The notes under the pieces were generated by a model. It was not told where the DNA came from. It saw only the letters and a program-made list of their open reading frames with translations, and searched no databases. Both the position numbers and the translations under genes were made by a program. This document shows, piece after piece, positions 6,402 to 14,646 of a stretch of DNA of 14,646 bases (its first letter is position 1; each line of letters opens with the position of its first letter). The DNA comes from Thiomonas sp. (GTDB lineage Bacteria; Pseudomonadota; Gammaproteobacteria; Burkholderiales; Burkholderiaceae_C), in contig JAQTVS010000032.1 in the NCBI GenBank assembly GCA_028706735.1, forward strand, positions 1 to 14,646, read 5' to 3'.

Positions 6402-7063
6402 GCCCGCACCTCCGTGCTGTTCCAAGCGGGAACCTGCAGCACGCCGTTTTCGAGCTTCGCGCGGAAAAATCGAGGCTGCGGGTCCGCCGGGTTGGTGAAA
6501 TCCAGGTCGTGCAGCATGAAGCCCAGATCGCGCGATTCGGCGAGTGGTGCGGGTTCGGCGCCTGCGTCGTCCACCAGACGAAATGCAGCGGCGAATTCCC
6601 GGCAGCCGAGATAGGGCTGATTGACGCACTGGCCGCGACGGGCGCGGCGTTCGAACATCTCTTGATACTTCATGGCGATCGCTCCCGGGTCGCGCTCGGG
6701 AATGAATTCCAGATCGGCATGCACGCGGTACGCAACGTCGCGGAGGAAGAGCCCGGCGCGTTGTTGACGATCGTCCTCGATGTAGAGAGCAAGATCGCCG
6801 TGTCCCACCTTCATTGCAGTCTCGGTATTGCGCGTGGAGACGACGCTGGCGACCTCATTGCGCCGCAGGTTGATCCAGCGGATGGGCTTGAGCACTTCGA
6901 TGCGGCGGACATGCCAGCGTATCGCCGGTTTCCACAGGATGGCCTCGAAACAGGCGCGGGCGGCGGACGGCGTCATCACGTCGTAACTCACGCGCTCGAC
7001 CTTCATTTCCGGGCGGGTGAAACAGGCCCAGGGGCCGGAGAGTTCGAGGCAGAATCGTTTCAT
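6398..7063 (-). CDS. cas5c: Type I-C crRNA endonuclease and Cascade subunit Cas5c (Csd5)
   Basis: The 221-residue product takes the place of Cas6 in type I-C: it cuts the pre-crRNA at the base of the repeat hairpin and stays on the 5' handle. Family signatures are LELSGPWACFTRPEMKVERV (7-26), YDVMTPSAARACFEAILWKP (27-46), INLRRNE (64-70) and GQCVNQPYLGCREF (144-157). From memory of the Bacillus halodurans enzyme (Tyr46, Lys116, His117), the matching positions here appear to be Leu43, Lys132 and Tyr133, so only the Lys is kept. The ATG at 7063 has GGAG five bases before it. A TTG six codons upstream is a weaker alternative. It starts 10 nt after the cas3 stop and overlaps cas8c by 4 nt. Confidence 0.95.
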   Translation of the reverse strand: MKRFCLELSGPWACFTRPEMKVERVSYDVMTPSAARACFEAILWKPAIRWHVRRIEVLKPIRWINLRRNEVASVVSTRNTETAMKVGHGDLALYIEDDRQQRAGLFLRDVAYRVHADLEFIPERDPGAIAMKYQEMFERRARRGQCVNQPYLGCREFAAAFRLVDDAGAEPAPLAESRDLGFMLHDLDFTNPADPQPRFFRAKLENGVLQVPAWNSTEVRA

Positions 7064-7073
7064 GGGGTCTCCG

Positions 7074-9299
7074 TCAGGCAATCAGCGTCGGGCGGGTTGG
7101 CGCGCCGTCGGTCAGCAAGCCGAGCACTGGGTCGTACAGAATATCGTTCACCTGGACGAACAGCCCGGGAATGAGTTCTTCCACATCGCCAAGGTTGCGC
7201 AACTGCTCGACTTGCCTGCGCGGCAGATTGACCGTATGACGCTGCAGCTTGCGCATCAGCCAGCGTTCCGGCCCCTGCTTGCGCAGGGTATTGAGCAGAA
7301 CGTCTGAGTCGTCGTTGTACCGCACGACGATGGGCGCGTTGTCTTCGTCGTCGATCAAGCGGAACTTGTCAGCGGCGGTGCGGAAACTCACGGCCAGTTC
7401 CCGCCCATCGATGGCAAGCAAATCGCAGACTCCGTGTTCGTCCAAAGCGCAGTCAAAGTAAAGGTGCTCGAAATACTGGGCGAAGCGCTTGCGCGACAAG
7501 GGCTGATCGGTCACGCCGTGCAACACGCTGCGGCAGGCGTTTTCGCCTTTGAGCAACAGCCCCGGCGGTGCGGGTTTGGGCGGCACGAATACGACCACTT
7601 CCCCTTTCCCCTCGAGTCGACCTTCACGGTTGCAGCGCCCTGCCGCTTGGGCAATGGAATCGAGCCCGGCGAGCGCGCGGTAGACCACGGGGAAGTCCAG
7701 ATCGACGCCGGCTTCGACAAGCTGGGTGCTGATGACGCGGGTGGGCCTACCCGCTTTGAGGCGGGCCTTGATGTCGAGGATGGCTTTCGACCGGTGCGCA
7801 CCACACATCAGTGCAGAAAGGTGCAGGGTGCCTTCAGGCATTTGCTGCCAGAGAGCACGTGCATCCTTGCGGGTGTTAACGATGGCGAGCACGCTTTCTC
7901 GCTGAGTGAGTTCCGCGGCCAGGGTGGGCCAATCGACCGTCTGCTGCCAGTCGGGAGGAAGACGAACGCTCACACGCTCCAACTGGGCGTAGAGCACGTC
8001 GGGGTCGCGAATGATTTCGCGCACATTGTCGAGACCGCGCAGGTTCTGCCGTGCGTCGAAGTATTCGCGAGTGGACAGTGCGGGCTGCGTTGCGGTGGAG
8101 AGCACGACGGTCACGCCATAGTGGTGCGTGAGAAGGTTCAATACGTCAAGGATGGGTTGCAGGAACCCGGGTGGCAGGAGTTGCGCTTCGTCGAGGATGA
8201 CGACCGAATCGACGAGATTGTGAAGCTTGCGACAGCGCGAGGTGCGGGACGCGAAAAGCGATTCGAAGAATTGCACGTTGGTGGTGACGATGACAGGTGC
8301 GTCCCAGTTTTCACAGGCGAGCCGCGAAGCTGAGCTTTCCTGATCCGGCGCGGATTCGGCGTTGCTGTGGTGCTCAATGACCGCCTCGCCGAAGATGCCA
8401 CGGAACACATCGGCAGTCTGCTCGATGATGCTGGTGTATGGGATGACGTGGATGACCCGGCGCTTGCCGTGGCGGCGTGCGTGCTTTAGCGCGAAAGCCA
8501 TGCCGGAGAGCGTTTTGCCGCCGCCGGTTGGCACGGTCAGCGAGAACAGGCCCGGTTCGAGCGCGGCGGCCTGACAACATTGGTGGAGGATGACGGCTCG
8601 CAACTGATTGACGGGGCTGGGAGGAACGCTGGTGGCTAAATTCGCCATGTGCGCGTCGAACTTTGCGGCCAACTCGTCGAGTGCAGGCCAGGTGTTGCGG
8701 CGAGCGAATTTTTCGGGGTCCATGTAGCTCTCGGTATCGAGAAAATCTGCATCGACCAGTGCCGAGAACTGCATGCGCACCCACAGCGCGAAGCCATCCT
8801 TGCCGCCGGGGATATCACGCAGGCTGGGTTTGAAGCTGTCCGAGTCGAGCAGCTTGGCGGGCGGGCTTTGGGCCAGCGATTCGTCGAGTTCGGCGCGGCT
8901 TTTTGGATCATCGAGCCGCGCGTCAAGCCCGCCGAACCAGTCCGCTAGGCCGGCGTGGTGCCCTGCGATGAGATAAGCGAGCACGCGACCCGCGGTTCCG
9001 AACCGATCAATGGCCAGCATGGCCCCGGCAGTGGAATGCGGTGCCTTGCCCGCCTCGCCCTTGATATGGGCATCGGCCTCAAAGCCGCTGACCTGGCGGA
9101 TGTAGTTCTGAAAACGTGCGCGGTATTTGCCGAGGTCGTGCCACTGCCCGGCGAGACGCGCCCAGTCTGCGCCATACATTGCCGCATGCTGGGCTGACAA
9201 CGAAGCGACATTGACAAGGTGGGCTTCGAGGTCATGCGGCTCTCGCCATTGATCGTTGGAGTTCTTGGCGGCATGCGCGATTGGCCTAATCAGCGGCAT
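7074..9299 (-). CDS. cas3: CRISPR-associated nuclease-helicase Cas3 (type I-C)
   Basis: The 741-residue product is the effector recruited after Cascade binds its target. It nicks and degrades DNA while moving along it. The N-terminal HD nuclease shows His27, the His54-Asp55 pair in WHDLGKY, His88 (HSTAG) and His114-His115 (GHHAGL). The superfamily 2 helicase follows: Walker A TVPTGGGKT (255-263), DEAQ (370-373), the STATQP motif (401-406) and motif VI QAAGRCNREGR (551-561). All expected motifs are intact and the length is normal. The ATG at 9299 has no strong Shine-Dalgarno. As the first gene, it is where the operon promoter should lie, in the 201-bp divergent gap. Confidence 0.97.
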   Translation of the reverse strand: MPLIRPIAHAAKNSNDQWREPHDLEAHLVNVASLSAQHAAMYGADWARLAGQWHDLGKYRARFQNYIRQVSGFEADAHIKGEAGKAPHSTAGAMLAIDRFGTAGRVLAYLIAGHHAGLADWFGGLDARLDDPKSRAELDESLAQSPPAKLLDSDSFKPSLRDIPGGKDGFALWVRMQFSALVDADFLDTESYMDPEKFARRNTWPALDELAAKFDAHMANLATSVPPSPVNQLRAVILHQCCQAAALEPGLFSLTVPTGGGKTLSGMAFALKHARRHGKRRVIHVIPYTSIIEQTADVFRGIFGEAVIEHHSNAESAPDQESSASRLACENWDAPVIVTTNVQFFESLFASRTSRCRKLHNLVDSVVILDEAQLLPPGFLQPILDVLNLLTHHYGVTVVLSTATQPALSTREYFDARQNLRGLDNVREIIRDPDVLYAQLERVSVRLPPDWQQTVDWPTLAAELTQRESVLAIVNTRKDARALWQQMPEGTLHLSALMCGAHRSKAILDIKARLKAGRPTRVISTQLVEAGVDLDFPVVYRALAGLDSIAQAAGRCNREGRLEGKGEVVVFVPPKPAPPGLLLKGENACRSVLHGVTDQPLSRKRFAQYFEHLYFDCALDEHGVCDLLAIDGRELAVSFRTAADKFRLIDDEDNAPIVVRYNDDSDVLLNTLRKQGPERWLMRKLQRHTVNLPRRQVEQLRNLGDVEELIPGLFVQVNDILYDPVLGLLTDGAPTRPTLIA

Positions 9300-9326
9300 T
9301 TTTCTGACGGTATAGGATTCCGATGT

Positions 9327-9344
9327 GGCGAATTTTTACTCGCC
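9327..9344. promoter_or_regulatory. Small inverted repeat upstream of cas3, possible operator
   Basis: GGCGA (9327-9331) and TCGCC (9340-9344) are perfect 5-bp arms around an AT-rich 8-bp centre, 28 bp before the cas3 start and next to the candidate promoter. Its size and placement would suit a dimeric repressor, but it is short enough to arise by chance. Confidence 0.25.
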
Positions 9345-9347
9345 GAC

Positions 9348-9377
9348 TTGATATTCCAATGATGCCGGAGAAATCAA
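9348..9377 (-). promoter_or_regulatory. Candidate promoter of the cas operon
   Basis: On the minus strand TTGATT (9377-9372) and TATCAA (9353-9348) are 18 bp apart, each matching the sigma-70 consensus at four of six positions. Transcription would start near 9341, leaving a leader of about 40 nt before cas3. It is the best pair I found in the gap, but the match is modest. Confidence 0.3.
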
Positions 9378-9500
9378 ACAGACGACAACCGCCGTTACAA
9401 CTTCGCAGGACCAATCTCGCAGGTTTCGTCACCGCCTGTCGTCAAAGTCTGGGCGGTTCGCGTTGTCGGATCAATGTCTACAGTTCAAAGGAGAGACCTC

Positions 9501-10061
9501 ATGATTCGGCGTGCTGGTTTGTTGGGCGGCGCTGTGTTGTTGTCCTTACTGGGCGGTTGCGCCGTCGTGCCGCCCTCGTATTCCACGGCGTATGCGCCTG
9601 CGCAGCAGCCAAGCTACGCGCCATATGCCCAGCCGGGGTATGCCGGAGGGTATGCGTCGGCGCCGCCTGAGTATGTGCAGCAACCGGCCTATGTTCAACA
9701 GCCTGCCTATGCCCCGCAGCCGGGCTACCCACAACAACCTGGCTACGCACCGGCTCCGCAATCGGCACTGCCGGGGGCTGCGCTGGGGGCGGTGGCGGGC
9801 GGGCTGATCGGTTCGCGCTTCGGGGCGGGCAACGGCCGCACGGCCATGGCGGCCACCGGGGCGGCGCTGGGCGCGGTGGTGGGGTCGAATGCGGCCAATC
9901 CCTATGCCACGCAGATCACGCCGGGCACGGTGATCGGCGGGGTGGTCGGTGGGCTGGTGGGTTCACGCTTCGGCCACGGCAATGGGAAGACGGCGGCGGC
10001 GGCGCTGGGCGCGGCCGTGGGGGCGATGGCGGGTTCGCAGTATCCGGCGACCTTGCCGTAA
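9501..10061 (+). CDS. Glycine-zipper outer-membrane lipoprotein (17-kDa antigen-like)
   Basis: The 186-residue product has a lipoprotein signal, MIRRAGLLGGAVLLSLLGGC, with Cys20 as the probable lipidated residue. Next comes a Pro/Gln/Tyr/Ala-rich low-complexity stretch (about 27-88) with repeats such as YVQQPAYVQQPAY. Two tandem glycine-zipper units follow, ALGAVAGGLIGSRFGAGNG (94-112) and VIGGVVGGLVGSRFGHGNG (144-162), each followed by an Ala/Gly helix. Such zippers form tightly packed membrane hairpins, and the family is thought to act at the outer membrane. Its exact role is unknown. The ATG at 9501 has AAAGGAG seven bases before it, better than an ATG nine codons upstream. It is divergent from cas3 and convergent with serB, so it is an independent unit and probably not part of the CRISPR system. 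Confidence 0.88.
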   Translation: MIRRAGLLGGAVLLSLLGGCAVVPPSYSTAYAPAQQPSYAPYAQPGYAGGYASAPPEYVQQPAYVQQPAYAPQPGYPQQPGYAPAPQSALPGAALGAVAGGLIGSRFGAGNGRTAMAATGAALGAVVGSNAANPYATQITPGTVIGGVVGGLVGSRFGHGNGKTAAAALGAAVGAMAGSQYPATLP

Positions 10062-10075
10062 GCGGAGCAAGGCGA

Positions 10076-10108
10076 GCGGCCCAGGTTCTCGCGCGGAGCC
10101 TGGGCCGC
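10076..10108. terminator. Bidirectional terminator between the lipoprotein gene and serB
   Basis: GCGGCCCAGG (10076-10085) and CCTGGGCCGC (10099-10108) are perfect 10-bp GC-rich arms with a 13-nt loop in the 54-bp gap between two convergent stop codons. A loose T-rich run (CCTTTATT) follows on the plus strand. No T-run follows on the minus strand, so it may act there only as a stabilising hairpin. Confidence 0.6.
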
Positions 10109-10115
10109 GTTGCCT

Positions 10116-10997
10116 TTATTCGAACCAGTGCAGCAGGCTGTCGAGGGCGCCAAAGTCGATGGCGGCGGTGGCGGCTTCGCGCACCCTGGGTTTGGCGTGG
10201 TAAGCCACGCTGAAGCCCACCGCGTGCATCATGGGCAGGTCGTTGGCGCCGTCGCCGATGACCAGCACTTCGCCGGGGTCGCAGCCCAGATCGTTGCAGA
10301 AGTCGAGCACGGCTTTTTTCTTGGCTTCGCCGTCAACGACGGGGCCGATGAGTGTGCCGTCGAGCGCCTCGCCTTTCACGCCCAGCACGTTGGCGGCCAC
10401 GCGGTCGAAGCCCAGGCGCTGTTTCAGCCGGTCGGTGAAGTGGGTGAAGCCGCCGGTGACGAGCTGAGTCTTCAGTCCGGCGGCCTTGGCGGCGGACAGC
10501 AGGGCTTCGGCGCCGGGGTTCAGGCGCAGGGTGTCGGTGTAGAGCGTGTCGAGCGCGGCGAGCGGCACGCCGCCGAGCAGGGCGACGCGCTGGCGCAGGC
10601 TGGTGGCGTAGTCGGCGATCTCGCCGCGCATGGCGGCCGCGGTGATGGCGGCGATCTCGTCTTTCTTGCCCACGGCGGCGCCGATTTCATCGACGGTCTC
10701 GATGTTGATCAGCGTCGAGTCCATGTCCATCGCCAGCAGCTTGAAGTCGCCCAGATGCAGCCCGGCGGGCACGATGGCCCAGTCGATGTGGTGCTCGCGG
10801 CAGTAGCTGTCGAGAGTGCGGCGCATGCCGGGGCCGGCGCTGCGGATGTCGCGCAGCCGAGCCCCGTTGTGGCCGCGGTTGGGGCCGTGGTCGTCGGCAA
10901 ATTTTTCCAGGCTGATCGGCGCAGCGATGTGGCAGAGATGGTCGAGGTAGTCCTGGGAGAGCGGGGCGGTGTGGCGCTGAATGACGAGGTGGTGCAT
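10116..10997 (-). CDS. serB: Phosphoserine phosphatase SerB
   Basis: The 293-residue product is a HAD-superfamily enzyme that hydrolyses phosphoserine to serine, the last step of serine biosynthesis in the cytoplasm. The HAD motifs are clear: DMDST (91-95) with nucleophile Asp91 and acid Asp93, VTGGF (180-184), a Lys in the GEAKKKAVL segment (about 226-228) and GDGANDLPM (248-256). The first 80 or so residues are the regulatory-type N-terminal extension common in proteobacterial SerB. The frame is open much further upstream across mfd, but the ATG at 10997 gives the right N-terminus and length. No Shine-Dalgarno is visible. It starts 59 nt after the mfd stop and may be cotranscribed with it. 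Confidence 0.95.
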   Translation of the reverse strand: MHHLVIQRHTAPLSQDYLDHLCHIAAPISLEKFADDHGPNRGHNGARLRDIRSAGPGMRRTLDSYCREHHIDWAIVPAGLHLGDFKLLAMDMDSTLINIETVDEIGAAVGKKDEIAAITAAAMRGEIADYATSLRQRVALLGGVPLAALDTLYTDTLRLNPGAEALLSAAKAAGLKTQLVTGGFTHFTDRLKQRLGFDRVAANVLGVKGEALDGTLIGPVVDGEAKKKAVLDFCNDLGCDPGEVLVIGDGANDLPMMHAVGFSVAYHAKPRVREAATAAIDFGALDSLLHWFE

Positions 10998-11056
10998 GGT
11001 GTGTGCGCGTGCAAGGAGGTTGTTGGGAGGTTTGCGCCGGACTTTACGCCAGCGCA

Positions 11057-14551
<3,495 letters not shown>

Positions 14552-14594
14552 TGTTGAAATTTTCGCCCAAAGTCGCGGCAGCCCGTGTGTCCTG

Positions 14595-14646
14595 ATGCAA
14601 ATGTCATCCCAATCATCTTCTTTTTCTGCGCATTGCCATGCGCTGA
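14595..14646 (+). CDS. Start of a gene cut by the window edge, possibly ispD
   Basis: An open frame from the ATG at 14595 (or the ATG at 14601) reads MQMSSQSSSFSAHCHAL and runs off the right end. CHAL followed by a codon beginning with A would fit the HALIPAAG-type start of IspD, the enzyme that makes CDP-methylerythritol in the non-mevalonate isoprenoid pathway. In betaproteobacteria ispD commonly diverges from mfd. Only 17 codons are visible, with no good Shine-Dalgarno, so this rests mainly on gene order. Confidence 0.4.
   Translation, partial: MQMSSQSSSFSAHCHAL

Noticed and set aside
6402..6629. Longer Cas8c starting 76 codons upstream.
   Set aside because: It lies inside cas5c and is Arg-rich. 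The ATG at 6401 has a strong Shine-Dalgarno and the family's [10 protein letters not shown] start.
10998..11056. A terminator between mfd and serB.
   Set aside because: Only a short TGCGC/GCGCA inverted repeat without a T-run is present, so readthrough into serB seems as likely.

Overview
The window is GC-rich and densely coded. It looks like a chromosomal segment of a betaproteobacterium, most likely Burkholderiales-like, although I cannot name a genus. The reasons are the neighbouring serB and mfd genes in the same orientation, a gene start that resembles ispD diverging from mfd at the right edge, and the GC-rich codon use. Apart from the first base of the array and the last gene, every feature is complete.

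Positions 1-9299 hold one type I-C CRISPR-Cas locus, all read on the minus strand. In transcription order it runs cas3 (9299-7074), cas5c, cas8c (with an internal cas11c start), cas7c, a hicB-hicA toxin-antitoxin pair, cas4, cas1, cas2 (ends 1193), a leader of about 177 bp, and a CRISPR array that runs off the left edge. The array shows 14 complete identical 37-nt repeats and the last 9 bases of a fifteenth. Genes are packed with 1- to 4-nt start/stop overlaps or gaps of 10-33 nt, so one transcript with translational coupling is likely. Cas5c should process crRNA (type I-C has no cas6). Cas5c, Cas7c, Cas8c and Cas11c should form Cascade, with Cas3 as the nuclease-helicase. Cas4, Cas1 and Cas2 should acquire spacers.

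The most notable point is the hicBA module (3170-3615). It lies exactly between the interference genes and the adaptation genes, on the same strand, 33 nt after cas7c and 12 nt before cas4, with no promoter of its own that I can see. The antitoxin gene comes first, and the HicB is a short, domain-only protein. An 11-nt match (9 of 11) to the crRNA 5' handle lies in the short gap just upstream of hicB. Together these suggest a toxin-antitoxin pair that has become part of the cas transcript, perhaps to guard it. This is inference.

The second notable point is the repeat. It is 37 nt rather than the 32 nt usual for type I-C, has an enlarged 8-nt loop, and contains a near copy of its own 3' handle in that loop.

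Positions 9300-10061 hold a divergent intergenic region (candidate cas promoter and small inverted repeat) and a plus-strand glycine-zipper lipoprotein gene. This converges on serB across a strong inverted repeat (10076-10108), a probable bidirectional terminator. serB and mfd follow on the minus strand (10116-14551), and a probable ispD start lies at the far right.
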